Part shown: positions 11,019 to 22,606 of the stretch, in pieces
How the letters are laid out: every line of letters begins with the position of its first letter
Numbering within the stretch: position 1 is the first letter of the stretch
Source: Buddleja alternifolia
Lineage: Eukaryota > Streptophyta > Magnoliopsida > Lamiales > Scrophulariaceae
Reading direction: 5' to 3'
NCBI GenBank assembly: GCA_019426215.1
Contig: CM033403.1
Span: 2,609,001-2,673,000, forward strand
DNA: 64,000 nucleotides
Notes under the pieces: model-generated
Database searches by the model: none
What the model was told of the DNA's origin: nothing
What the model saw: only the letters and a program-made list of their open reading frames with translations
Translations under genes and position numbers: made by a program

Positions 11019-14000
11019 ATGGCCCCCAAGAAATCTTCAAAAACTGTTGCTACGTCTTCTTCATCAAATCCCCAGGCTGAAGTGCATGTAAATCCAAGTT
11101 TTTTGGTTGATTGGGATTATCTTTACTCCCAACAACATTTTCAAGTTCGTAGTATCTTTCTCTCCTTTGAACAACAAAATCTGAAAGCCTTAATGACCAG
11201 TCATTACCAACTTCATCTAGAGGCTCTCAAAGAATTCTATGAGAATGCCCAACTTTCTGATGATGGTCGTTCTATCACGTATCTATTCCCGGAGTTTCCC
11301 GAGACTGCTTTCACCCTTACTTAAGAACTTATTGCCGATTTCTTTCAACTTTCCAATGAAGGGATTTTGCCCTCTGACGTCGGTGTCATAGATATCTCTG
11401 TTGTTTGGGAACACATGAAATTATGAGAAGATTCATCCTATTCTCACAATTTCAAGAAAAAGGAGTTGAAGACGAAGTATCAAATAATGGCGGACATCTG
11501 TGCTAAAGTTCTTGAGTGCAGAGCAGGATTGTTTGACAAGATTAGCCATTTGCAGTTTCAGATGATGGTGGCTATTGCTAAGAATTACGAGATTAACTGG
11601 CCTAAGTTTATTTTTGAGCATATTGCATCAATGTTGGGGAAGAAGCCTCCCATCAAACCTTATGGTTTGATATTGAGTTATATCCTGTACTGTAGCGGTC
11701 ATGTTCCAAGCGCTGGGACTGCCGTTCCAAAAGAAAAGTTTTTGGGTAAGAAGATGATTTCATCCCTTCTTCAAAGAAGAACGCGCTAGACGCCAAGCTG
11801 CAAAGCTGAGCAAGAAGAACGAGGAGGAAGCGCTTCACAGGATCGCTACAACTGAGCTCTATGAAGACTATCCTGAGCTAGCTTCTCCCACTAAAGAGCG
11901 CCCAACAGATGTTGTATTGGGCTTGAACGTCAAGAAATCCAAGGTTGCTCCTCAAGCGCCTTCCAAGAAGTCGAAAAAGAAGAAACCGTCATCCCCTCCT
12001 CTCTCACCCATTCATTTTGACAAGGATGCTAAGGAAGAAGAGCAAACAGAAGCTCTTAAGCGGCAGAAAATAGTTGGATCAATTCCCACTGAATCTGAGG
12101 TAATTTACGTTACCACCGCTCGTGAAAAATCTGTCTCTTTAACACACCAAAAGATTTTCACTTCATCAGCTAGAAAGTTAACTGATCCTCGTGGTATTTC
12201 ACAGTCAAGCGCCCCATTGAGCGCTCCTGTAGAACCAAGTGCAGAATCTATTCGCGCATCAGACGCTCAAGAACCATCAGCCGCTCAAGCTGACTTGCAA
12301 AAGGAACCTGAGGCTAGAGAACCCCAAGTTCATCCTCTGGAGCCCATTGTTGAGACTAGCGCTCAGAGTAAGAAATTTCTTCTACCAAGGCCTTCTCTCG
12401 ATTTTCTACCCTCTGTAGAAAATTTAGTTCTTAAGGTATGTTTCTTTCTTTTAGTTCCTTTTGTTGCCGATGTTGAAGCAGATGCTGCTGCACCTATTTT
12501 TGAGGGCATGCCAGTGGAAATTGATGTGGATCTTTCAACAGTTGTGGCCATAGCTCAAGAAGTTGCTGCAGACACTGAAGGTGATCGCCCTTACACTGTG
12601 GGTGGATCAGCCACTAGGCATTGGGTGGTGCTAGATAGAGACATAGACCATTCCACTCTCCCTCCGACTGTACTCAATGAAGACTTTACTCCGCATGAGG
12701 ACTTTGAAGAAGCCTATGTCCATGCCGAACATTGTATTCAAGAAGCAATTGAGTACGATGCCTAGTTTAGTCGGATTCTCTTTAATACAGAGTTGTCAGA
12801 TGCTCAGAAAGATGAGCTCATTAGAATTACATCCGAGGATCCAGCGCCTCCCCAGAAAAAGTCCAAGAAGACTACAAAGTCCAAGTCTTCTAAATCTATG
12901 TCTTCTACCAGTACTGCAGAACCAGAAGTCCCCAAACGGACTTTGGCTGATATTCTTGCTGATATCTCAACCTCTAAACCTGCTAAGCCCCAGAAAGCTC
13001 CCGAGCCTGTGAAGAGGACTCTAGCTGAGATTGATGCTGCTTACTACGATAATCATTTGCACAGTGAACCAGAGGCTAGGCCACCAAGGAATGAGACACT
13101 TAACTTTTATGATAATTACTCTCCCATTCCTTAAAGTCCAAGTGAGGAGATGCTCAACAAGCTCGGCTACTCTCACTATCCTGAGACAGTCGCCCATTAT
13201 TCCAATCTTGAGAGAGCGAAGCCCCTCCGCTTGTGGAAAGCTAAAGGAATCACAATTCCTTACAAGTTAGCAAATTTGAAGCAAATGATTTCCCGCGAAG
13301 TGCAGCTATACTTTGAAAGAGTGTGGCTTGGAGATTACAATCCAGCACTCCAGCGCTTCCTTGCCTTGAAGGACATTCACGATCGCGGATTTAGAGCTAT
13401 CATTGCAGTCAGATCAGAATGGCTTCTTCAAGAAGCTGAATGGGTCGAAGCATATGACTTCAAGCGCCATACTATTGAAGAAATGGTCGCTAGCCCAACA
13501 TTGTTCAATCAAGCTATTCATGACAGACGCAAACGCTTTGCCCAATACTGTCTTGATTCCCGCATTCAGTGCCTCGGACCTATTCTATCCATGCCAGATA
13601 TTCGATAACCTATTGAATAATCCCTTCGCCAAGCGCTCGCTGAGCTCAGTCAGTCCACTCTTGTTCCAGAATTGAGAAGCGCTCCCAATGGCGAATCTTC
13701 TAGAGCTAATATGGAAATAGACACTGAGCAGCGCTATGAGTTTCTCTTTAATAGAATGAGACTCAGAGACGCTGTGCAACTTTTCTATTGCATCTTTACT
13801 CAGCACGTTGTCACAGCTTCCGGAGCCTCTATTAATGACTTCTCAGGCTTCATCTTTTTGGATTCCTATCCCCAGGAGTTAAGCTCTCATTATCAGAGGG
13901 TACTTGACTTGCTCGAAGGTCATTGTAACCCAGCGCTTATTCAAGCTATTTTACCCTACTCAGAGGACTACAACAAGCATTACATTTTTAACCTTCCAGA

Positions 14001-15520
14001 CTTGCCAGCAGATAGGTTGCTGTTCTTCAACAAGAAGAAAACCGATGACTCTCTGTTCTTTATTCCAGGGTCAAGCGCCAGGTTAACTCCAGTTCATTCT
14101 ATTGATGCTATTGGTCCTATGTGGGTAGCTTCCAGAGAAAGCCCACTTTCTGTTTTGGTGCAAGAATTACTCCAGCCCTCTACTTCGGAAAATATCTCTT
14201 GGCTGGATGTTATGCCAACGACGGGAATGATTCCTGCAGAAATCACTCCAGAATCCTCTCTGATTCCATCGTTGCAGTGGCTCTCGCAATTTCGTCAGCT
14301 ATTTTCTTCAACGCCACTTCTTGCAAATTCCGCCTTTGAGTGCAACGATACTCTTATTCCTATTGTCCGTGAAGCGTCTTCTGAGGAGGACGTGGAGACA
14401 ATTTTTGAGGAAGAAGCTCCTATCAGCGCTCTGTTCCTGTTCCTGCTGATATTTCAAGCTCTTCGGCAGAGACACCAACCGTTGTTTCGGAGGACCCTCT
14501 CGAAAGAGATCTAGCGCGTGGTAAAGTGGTTGCTTCCAAAGAACCTTTGCCCACTCAGACACATTCCTCCAGCGACTCTGAAAGCGATGATGATCCAAAT
14601 GCTCACGATTTTCAAAAAGCGGTTAAGAATTCTCTTATATCCAAGGTTCTTGCTCCTGTATATAAGACCAAGGCAAATCAACGCTTTATCAAGTTGAAAA
14701 ACTTCTCGCCGCTGGTATGCGCAATCCAAACAAGCTTCCCATTCTATTAATGAACAGTTTCGCACCGCTTGTCAATGAACTTTCAACCAATATCACTTAG
14801 TCGTTTGCCAAAAATGCGACTATAGCCGCCATTGCTGCTCAAGTCGCTCTTCTGATCGACGAGGTTAAGCTCTTACACAGAGAAGTATCTGAGCTTCGCT
14901 CACTACAACCTCAACCTCTTGATGCTGATGTCAAGAAGGGGGAAGAGAAAGAAAAGTCCCAGTCCAAAGCGTCCATCTCTAAAACAGATAACAAACACTG
15001 GCGATCTATGTTCGAAGAAATAGTGAGCATAAAGAAAATGCTTACTAAAAAGCGAAAGCCTAGATATTATTAGGGCAAACACTTGCTTCCGGACTTAGAC
15101 GTTGACTTCTTAGAGAGTATGGGTTTTCATCCATATGCCGAACCGCTTAGAAGACCTATCAACTGGAAATCCACCAAGGATAGAAGACAAGACATTTACC
15201 ATGATTTGATCCGAGAACTTCGAATCCCTCCGAGGGATTGGGTGGAAAGGTTGATGGAGCTGAATGAAAGCGCTAGAGAAAGAAGACATGACTACAACTG
15301 GAAATCCACCAAGGATAGAAGACATGACATTTACCATGATTTGATCCGAGAACTTGGAATCCCTCCGACGGATTGGGGAAAGATTGATGGAGCTGAATGA
15401 AAGCGCTAGAGAAAGAAGACGTGACTACAATGAAGTTCAACATACAGCCATGATAGATGTTGATAGACTTCTACTGGACTTGGCAACTGAAATTTTTCAA
15501 GAAGAGAACAGAAAGCGATA
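11019..15520 (+). pseudogene. Degenerate env-like region of the Sirevirus
   Basis: Starts at ATGGCCCCCAAG. One frame runs 11019-11789 with stops at 11322 and near 11424. A frameshift near 11775 leads to a second frame that stays open to 14514 apart from stops at 12763, 13132 and 13606. Shorter pieces follow to about 15510. Readable parts include a structured N-terminal region, Ser/Pro/Lys-rich linkers, a folded region around 13672-14200 (LFYCIFTQHVVTASG, YNKHYIFNLPDLPADR) and a coiled-coil-like stretch near 14830-14910. Position between RNase H and the polypurine tract matches the env-like ORF of SIRE1/Maximus elements. No convincing signal peptide or fusion segment is seen. The product's function is unproven even in intact relatives. 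Confidence 0.7.
15161..15429 (+). repeat. 135-bp tandem duplication, two copies
   Basis: Unit 1 starts at 15161 and unit 2 at 15296, both with AACTGGAAATCCACCAAGG. They differ at a few bases, plus a small deletion in unit 2 (GATTGGGTGG against GATTGGGG) that breaks the reading frame at about 15375. Confidence 0.9.
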
Positions 15521-15760
15521 GAAAAGATGATCGCTTACATTGCTATATATTTCTGTTGTTGCTTTCTTTATTCAGTATAATTCATGTATGCTTAATTCTC
15601 TTATATGAATGAATGAATGATTTATCGCTGAAACAACTTGTTGAGGCTAATCTAACTTAACTAACTTTCCAAAACACTAACTTATGATCTCTTTTGACTT
15701 TTCTTTGAACTCTTAATCTATAAAAGAGTTATAAGAGTTAAGGTCTTGACATCATCAAAA

Positions 15761-15770
15761 AGGGGGAAAT
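15761..15770 (+). promoter_or_regulatory. Polypurine tract of the Sirevirus
   Basis: AGGGGGAAAT lies immediately before the 3' LTR, where plus-strand DNA synthesis would be primed. Confidence 0.85.
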
Positions 15771-17252
15771 TGTTAGGAAATTTCATGTTAGATGTTTTGA
15801 TGATGACAAAATAGGTTTCATGTTAGACCCCAAGGATATGTAAGTTTATATTCTGTTAGAACATGTATAAGCGTTTAAAGTTATCAAGTTGTAATTTTTT
15901 CGTTAAGGCATTTTATCTTTATAGCTTTAGACTAGTATCTAGCGCTTGAGCTAAGATAGAATTCTAGGTGAGCCTATCAAGGTGAAATCGAAGATCAGCG
16001 TCTGAAGACTTTGAAGATGAGAAATTCATTAAGCAGCTGACAAGCGCTTATGAATCAATTCAGGATGACTTTCGTGTTTAAGCGCTTGTCGCCACCTGAA
16101 GTTAATTCGAAGTCAATATGTTATTAAATGCAATCAACGAACATTTATTTCCAACGGGAAATAAATTCAAATGCATTAAATGCTTGATAAGAGCATTAAA
16201 TGTGATAAGGACTATTGACAGTACGGATGTGCCTTCCCCATTGGCTGTCAACTCAAAGTAGGTCTGCTACCCACTCTGTGCAGCAGAATTTTCAGAGATG
16301 TCAGAAAAAGACTAAGCCACGCGCCTCGTGCTTCTCACGCCCCTGCTTATGTCCAACGGACAAATCCCGAGAAAATTCTATAAATAGATACTCACAGCTT
16401 AAACTTAAATATAGAGAATCATTCACTTACGCTGCTGAAATCTATATTCAATTCTTAAAAGCTCAAATCCTCCATAGCCAAAATTTCATTGAGCTTAAAC
16501 ATCTCTACAGCCAAATCAATATCTCTTACCTCTTCATAGAAGAACCTAACCTTTCAAAGAGATATTACCAAAGTGTTTGAACTTTTCAAATCAAACAAAA
16601 CTGTGATAAAAACCCATCAACCTCTTCCATCTGTGTGACGAAGTTGTTGAAGACAAAGCATTATTTCTGAGTGAGAGAAGCATTGTTAGAAGCAGATCTT
16701 AGCCGAGTTCAAATCTGTGTGATCAGGGAACTCGAGATCAAGCTTTCATCAATCTGCTATTGTGTAGAAGTTGTCTGTGTGAAGCTTCGTGATTCATTTT
16801 TGTGAATTCCCTCCAAGTGAAAAAGGAGAAGAAGGATGTAGTTGGGATTATACCACCCAGCGAACTTTACAAATATTGTGTTCTTTACTTTACAGTCAAT
16901 TTCCTTATTGTCATATTATTGCATAAATCTGTTAAGTAAACCTCAATTGAACGCTAAGCAACTAAAAACACTTTCTGTGACACTAAAGCTTTCAAAGAAG
17001 AGACTTTAAAATCATTCCGCTGTGCTAACACTTATCAAAGAACTGAACGCTTAAACCTATTTGGTTATAGTATTCAAATCTTGAAGTCTAAGTTAACTTT
17101 CTAAGAACAAGTCTTCATTAGACGCTCAGTCAAGCGTCTACTGTTCAAGCGTCCAACAAAGTTTAATACGAATATTTTTGAAGTCGAAAAAGACTTCAGG
17201 GTCTATTCAACCCCCCCTTCTAGACCCTTTCGTATGCCACTTGGGACCAACA
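15771..17252 (+). repeat. 3' LTR of the Sirevirus
   Basis: Starts TGTTAGGAAATTTCATG and ends GGGACCAACA, about 1482 bp. Ends and overall plan match the 5' LTR, but the middle (about 16200-16350) is far more diverged from the 5' LTR than that LTR is from the solo LTR at 20334. It contains a perfect 12-bp inverted repeat, GACAAGCGCTTA at 16039 and TAAGCGCTTGTC at 16079. Confidence 0.88.
16378..16387 (+). promoter_or_regulatory. TATA box in the 3' LTR
   Basis: CTATAAATAG about 610 bp into the LTR, a good plant TATA match at the position equivalent to 1343. Confidence 0.6.
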
Positions 17253-17254
17253 CA

Positions 17255-18018
17255 TGGTATATGTCAAACTCACTAAACTTGATGTTGTGCATTTAATGAT
17301 AGGATGATGAAATTACCAAACTACCTTCCATGTCCCACATGAGTTAGTTTCATTGCTTTGGCCAAAGACTTATAGTTTCATATGCCTATGATCGTACAGG
17401 GTACTTTCTCGTTTACTATCGAGATAGTGAATCCCATCTTGGCGATCACTGATCAAGTGCTACTTGACTCATTAAGATCGCACTTCGAGGTCAACCCCAC
17501 CAAAAGGTAAGTTGGGCCTAACTACTTTAGTAACAGATTCAATAGTACAAGTACATTGATCATGAACCCTCAGGTCTAAGGCTCACGCATACTATTATGG
17601 TTAGTAATCCAATCATTGACAGTCACAGAGTAAATACCCATGTGATCGGATTACTGCGAGCCGTGTTCGAATATATCAATTCTATTGATATATAAATGAC
17701 ACGTGTTCTCACTATCCCATAGTGTTCAACTGGCACTCCTTGTCAAAGCATGTGTCATACAAGTCGAATCTGAATGCCCAATTAAGATTCCTTGACTTGC
17801 GAACCCTTTTAAGTGATCAGGAATAAGACTCTCTTTGTGCCACATCTTTATTCCATAAAGGGCGAAGAGTCAACCTCGATACACATAAACTGTTTGTTCA
17901 ATACTTATTATATGAACAGAAGAATAAATGCCTTTATTAAATATCAGTTTGTACAACATAATTGAATACCTTATACAATCTATTTGTCCTCATTGGTATC
18001 TAGGGCATAAACCTAACA
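17255..18018 (-). repeat. LTR of a second copia element, minus strand
   Basis: On the minus strand it begins at 18018 with TGTTAGGTTTATGCCCTAG, preceded by a purine-rich tract (AAGTGGGAGAT) and by an RNase H tail. It ends near 17255 (ATATACCA on the minus strand). No second LTR is in the window. The Sirevirus 3' LTR abuts it within two bases. Confidence 0.7.
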
Positions 18019-18440
18019 ATCTCCCACTTGCACTCAATGCTAATTGCTATGGTATCTAGTACCCATCTTCTCAAGATGTCTCTCTAGCACCGCCTACGCC
18101 AATGGCTTAGTGAGTGGGTCAGCCACGTTGTCCGCTGAGGTTATTTTCTGCACGGCGATGTTGCCTCTTCCACGATTTCTCGAATTATATGATATCTTCT
18201 CTCTATGTGTTTGGATTTGTTGTGAGACCTTGGTTTCCTAGCTTGCGCGATGGCTCCATTGTTGTCACACCAAAGTGGCAACGGTAGCTCCACACTAGGA
18301 ACAACTTGAAGTTCTGCCATGAACTTCTTAATTCAAACAGCTTCTTTGGCTGCCTCTGAGGCTGCCACATATTCAGCTTCAGTGGTCGAATCAGCAGTTG
18401 TGCTTTGCTTGAAACTTTTCCAAGACAGTCCTTCATGAAA
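18019..18440 (-). pseudogene. Copia RNase H C-terminal remnant
   Basis: Minus-strand reading gives the copia RNase H end: a TTEAEYVAASEAAKEA-like box, LWCDNNGAIAQARKPR and HNKSKHIERRYHIIRE, then DPLTKPLA and the tail directly before the LTR. Frameshifts and at least one stop break it. Nothing upstream of RNase H is found beyond 18440, so the element is truncated at its 5' side. The nearby minus-strand open frame at 18203-18436 is a different, non-coding frame. Confidence 0.75.
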
Positions 18441-18778
18441 AGTCATGAGTTATGTGAAATGATCCATTCAAATACAACCTTACAATATTAAAGCACCAAA
18501 TTAATGAACTTACTTGGTTATTCCTTTTTTTTATTGAACTTATAAGATTTGTAAGAAATTGCAGATGTTATAAGGTTCATTCAAGACTTAAATAATATAT
18601 GTTAATTGACAAAATTAAATAACTTATAATTGATTAATAGAGTATGATACAATTGAAAAATGCAAAACTTATAAGTTTAAATCTACAATTTGTTAAATGA
18701 TAATTTGTTAACTTTATTAATCTAAATTAAAAACTTTGTTAATTTATAAGTGATAGATTTACAAATAACAAGATTTAA

Positions 18779-18832
18779 ATAATAATAATAATATTAATAA
18801 TAATAATAATAATAATAATGATGATGATGATT
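18779..18832. repeat. (AAT)n/(GAT)n microsatellite
   Basis: A run of AAT units, interrupted once by ATT, grades into four GAT units. Confidence 0.9.
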
Positions 18833-19099
18833 CTTCATAATTTGTTAATAACATTTTACAAGATTTAAATATTTTGTTAATTTTAAAGACTTAAATTCGA
18901 CAAATTCATTAAAAAAAAGAAAGGAATAATCGTGTAAGTCAATATAGTGCTTAAATATGGTAAGGTTGTGTTTGGTACTTTTTAAAGTTTAGGGGGTATA
19001 TATGACAATAGGTATAGTTCATGGGGGCATTTTGTATGTTGCCCATATTTTTTTATACCCATACTTATCCAAAATTAATAAATATTAAATAGTTATAAG

Positions 19100-19665
19100 A
19101 GCAAATACATGAACAAAATATATACTAATTCATATATATTATAATAAAAATAGTTGCATATTTTATAATAAATTTTAATTTGTAAATAATTATATACTTT
19201 TATTATATTAGATATTATACATTTTAATATATATATATATATACACTCTAATAATAATTCTCTGCTAATAGATATTTTTTTATATAAAATATTGATAATA
19301 TTATATTACTAAGGCATATAAAGAAGTAATGTCATATGTAACTAAACCAAAACCAATGAAAATAAGTTGTGTGATGTGGTGAAGTGGTAGAAGTGCCAAA
19401 TTTTACTTTGTCTAATTGGCTGCCACGACACCAATTCTTTGTATACTTGGCTGCCACATCATTTATTTCCCTCCAATTCTAAAAATCCCCAATTTTGATA
19501 TTTTCCGGCAGCCATGTTAGCAATTTCCAACATTTTTGGTGGACCAGTCAACAACTTCCTGTTAAAAGTACACAATGTACAAATTGTTGTGTCATTACTG
19601 CACCTAAATTGCCCCCTCCCCTAATTAAAGTACAAAACTGCGATCATGCTATGTTACAGTACCAA
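19100..19665. repeat. Diverged dispersed repeat, copy 1
   Basis: Shares ordered blocks with 56660-57290: CATATTTTATAATAAAT, GATATTTTCCGG/GGTATTTTCCGA-like words, CAATTTCCAACATTTTTGG against CAATTTATGACATTTTTGG, TCATTACTGCACCTAAATTG against TCATTACTGTACCTAAATTG, and AGTACAAAACTGCGA against AGTACCAAAATGGCGA. No ends or coding can be defined. It may be an old non-autonomous transposon. Confidence 0.6.
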
Positions 19666-19674
19666 AATTTATTT

Positions 19675-20038
19675 AGGGTAAAGACAATAACCCACCTGAA
19701 CTTTGCGCATTTTTACACTTTTTTTATCCAAACTTTCTTTTGTTACACTTTTTATCTTAACTCCACGGGTTTTACCCTTTTTTTATCTTTTCACGTTTTT
19801 CGGCAGATTAAACAAATTTTTGTTTACACTTTTTTATCCAAACTTTGTGTTTTTTTACACTTTTTTATCTAACAACGCCGTATGTGCAGTAACTCCGATG
19901 GAATATTCCGTCAGAATATGCTAATAGATAAGAAAGTGTAAAACCCGTGGAGTTGAGATAAAAAAGTGTAATGAAAAATAGTTTAGACAAAAAAGTGTAA
20001 AAACACGCAAAGTTCGGGTGGATTATTGTCTTTACCCC
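19675..20038. mobile_element. MITE with long terminal inverted repeats and 9-bp TSD (Mutator-like)
   Basis: Begins AGGGTAAAGACAATAACCCA and ends with the near-complement (ATTATTGTCTTTACCCC). Inverted homology extends inward through the CGCAAAGTTC, AAAAAGTGTAA and CCGTGGAGTT blocks, so most of the 364 bp can fold on itself. The flanks AATTTATTT at 19666-19674 and 20039-20047 are identical 9-mers, the TSD length of Mutator-like elements. No protein is encoded; open frames inside are incidental. Confidence 0.88.
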
Positions 20039-20047
20039 AATTTATTT

Positions 20048-20333
20048 TGCATAAGTTGTGGGATCAAAATTTCACATGGCTTATAAGTTGGATATTTTTT
20101 TTCTTCCTTTTTCTCTCTCTCGTTTTACTTTTCTTTTTGATAAACTTCCTCCGTTTTTTATTTCCTTTTTCCTTCTTTTTTTTTCCGTTTCTATTCATTT
20201 TTCATTTGTTCGGTACGAGTATGATGAAAAAATACTGCATAAATGTGAAGTCATGGTAATTTCACTTTTGAGTGGAAATAACTCATTGTTTTGATAGGAG
20301 GACTGATTTATGTGGCCAAAGTAAAAATTATAT
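20048..20333. other. T-rich DNA, nothing recognised
   Basis: Long CT/T-rich runs at 20090-20200 give short hydrophobic frames on the plus strand that look like low-complexity artefacts. Confidence 0.5.
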
Positions 20334-21877
20334 TGTTGGTCCCAAGTGGCATACGAAAGTGTCTAGAAGAGGGGAGAGGGGGTTGAATAGACCCTGAAGT
20401 CTTTTTCGACTTCAAAAAGTTCGTATTAAAACTGAGATTGGACGCTTGAAAATGTAGGTGCTTGGCTGAGCGTCTACTTGAAGACTGTTTTGATAAAGTT
20501 AACTTAGACTTCAAGATTTGAATACTATAACCAGATTGGTTTAAACGTTCAGTTCTTTAATCAGGGTTAGCACATCGGAATGTTTTTAAATCTTCCTTTT
20601 GAAATATTTTAGCGTCACAAAGTTTTCTTTAGTTGTTGCTTAGCGTTTAGAGATTTTATCACTGTTTACTTAACCGATTATGCAATGATATGACAATGAT
20701 AATAATGACAGTAAAGTAAAGAACATAATATTTGAAAGGTTCGTTGGGTGGTGTAATCCCAACTACGTCCTTCTTTTCCTTGAACACTCGGAGGCAATCC
20801 ACTAAAATGATTCTCGAAGAATCACACAAAAACTTCTACACAATAGGGATAGATGGATATTGATGACTTGAGCTCCTTGGTCACACAGATTTCTGCTCCA
20901 AGACACTTCTATCTCTTGCTTCTTTCACCCAGAAATAATGCAAGTATCCAACTTCGACTTCACACAGATTGCGAGGCTTGGATGGGTTTTTGTTTCTCGG
21001 TTTGTTTGATTTTTGGAAGGTTCAAACAACTTAGAATATCTCAATAGTAATGAAGGTTCTTCTTGAAAAGATATTTGAGATATTGGTTAACTGTCTCAGG
21101 GATTGAATGAAAAGCAAAGAGGATGTTTGCTTGAATATTCTGGATTTTCTGAAAGTTTGAGGTTTGAAACTTCAATGCAACAGAGTTTTGGCTCGTAAGC
21201 TTGTACCGTGGTGTTTTGGCTTGTTGCTGAAGTTCTATTTATAAACATTCTTGGAAACAGTGTCCATTTGACACACGCACAGGTGCGTGTCTCTCACTTC
21301 CGCGAGTGAACAGTTTTTTGTCCTTTTTCCCTGAAAATCTGATGCACAAAAGTTGGTGCCGCAGTCCCGGTAAAGTTGACAGTCCAATAAGGTGGCTTCT
21401 CCGTACGTCCTAAAGAGCTTACCACATTTAATGCTCTTATCAGCATTTAATGCATTTGAAATAAATGCCCGTTGGCAATTAATGATCTGAGAATATTTGC
21501 ATTAAACTCCTTCTGGACTTAGGAATAAATTCAGGTGAAATGTGTCTTTTGATAGACGCTCATTCAACACTGAATGATCCTGGTCACTTAATCAATGCTT
21601 GATATAGCTTGACGCTTGGAATCTTCATCTTTATTCAGACCTCAGACGCTTGGGTCTTCAAACTTAAGTACTGATAAGCTCACTCAGAAATTATCAGACG
21701 CTCAGTCTAAGACTACTTAGCCTAACAATCTAGAATAAAAACAAAACAAAGCCTATTACAATTCTAACACTCAAAGCCTATACATATCTTTTAGTGAAAA
21801 TCAAACTTACATATTTTGGGGTCTAACACAAATCCTAATTGTCATCATCAAAACATCTACTAAGAAAATTCCTAACA
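20334..21877 (-). repeat. Sirevirus solo LTR with TATAT target duplication
   Basis: In plus coordinates it runs from TGTTGGTCCCAAGTGGC to ATTCCTAACA, the reverse complement of the family LTR; 1544 bp. TATAT occurs directly on both sides (20329-20333 and 21878-21882). No internal sequence exists, so it is a product of LTR-LTR recombination. It is close to the LTR at 729-2267. The TATA-like GTTTATAAATA on the minus strand is at 21236-21246. Confidence 0.93.
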
Positions 21878-21954
21878 TATATATACAAATCTAAAGATAA
21901 ATTAAGCATGTGTATACAGATATAACCGAAAATGACAATATAGTTCTTCAGTAT

Positions 21955-22522
21955 TGATGTATTGATGTCGGTGGAAAATTGATATTGGGCCAAGCTAGGG
22001 AGCCCAAGACTTAATGGGCCGAAATGCATTACAAACATGTACTTGGACTCTTTTACAAAAAAGTAAGCCCAACCCGGCACCTCTGGACAACCCGCCAACT
22101 GGATCTGCAAAGGAGAGTATTTCTATATTAGGCAATGCTGGAGACAAGAAGCAATTAAGTTAAAGACTTTCCTTAAGGGAGACCTGAGGCAATCAAGCTT
22201 AATATTCGGAGCAAATCATCATTTATGCCACCAAGATTAGAAGATTATTTCTTCTATTTATTATTATATGTATTTTAGGCTTAGTTGACTTACCATATTT
22301 TATCATGACCATCAAAAACTTGTATATAAACATACGGTAGAGGCATAATAAAGAGGGCGCTCATTTCTCCCGTGGACGTAGGTCTAATATTTGGACCGAA
22401 CCATGTTAAATCTCTTGTTATTTACATTATTGCTTTCATATTATATATTATATCTCACAATTATAATCATATTATCCCAAATATTAATATACATATTATT
22501 GGTGTGAAATCCACACACATCA
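21955..22522 (+). repeat. 5' LTR of the Tat element
   Basis: 568 bp, TGATGTATTGATG to CACACACATCA. The start was chosen because it gives inverted termini and the best match of flanks with the 3' side. A second TGATG at 21963 is an alternative start. The body from 21999 matches 55370 onward with few differences. Confidence 0.8.
22323..22330 (+). promoter_or_regulatory. TATA box in the Tat LTR
   Basis: TATATAAA in the LTR, conserved as TATATAAG near 55695 in the 3' LTR. It is followed by the conserved CTCATTTCTCCCGTGGACG block. Confidence 0.55.
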
Positions 22523-22524
22523 AT

Positions 22525-22542
22525 TGGCACCGTCTGTGGGAA
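22525..22542 (+). promoter_or_regulatory. Primer binding site of the Tat element
   Basis: TGGCACCGTCTGTGGGAA lies two bases after the LTR. The same kind of sequence (TGGCGCCGTCTGTGGGAA) follows the LTR in many plant Tat elements. I did not match it to a particular tRNA. Confidence 0.75.
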
Positions 22543-22606
22543 ATCTAAGCCAAAGACGTGAGGTAATTTTAATCTTTTTCATATATTTTTTGTTTAATAA
22601 GTTTTG

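Larger units (their letters stand above)
729..17252 (+). mobile_element. Ty1/copia Sirevirus (SIRE/Maximus-like) retrotransposon, degenerate mosaic
   Basis: Order is LTR, gag, protease, integrase, RT, RNase H, a long env-like region, polypurine tract, LTR. Placement of integrase before RT is the copia order. The long gag with coiled coil and the env-like ORF between RNase H and the 3' LTR are Sirevirus traits. The two LTRs belong to visibly different subfamilies, the flanks (ATTTG and CATGG) do not form a TSD, no initiator-Met primer site follows the 5' LTR, and the protease-integrase block occurs twice. I infer that two related elements were joined by recombination. A solo LTR at 6144-7871 is nested in it. 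Confidence 0.85.
18441..19665. other. AT-rich DNA without a gene
   Basis: No coding signal. It contains an (AAT)n microsatellite, (TA)n runs near 19228-19243, and from about 19100 a stretch that recurs in diverged form near 56660-57290. Confidence 0.6.

Noticed and set aside
18044..18436. Possible host gene with SSTAYANGLVSGSA-type peptide
   Set aside because: The minus strand in another frame reads as copia RNase H next to its LTR, which explains the region fully.
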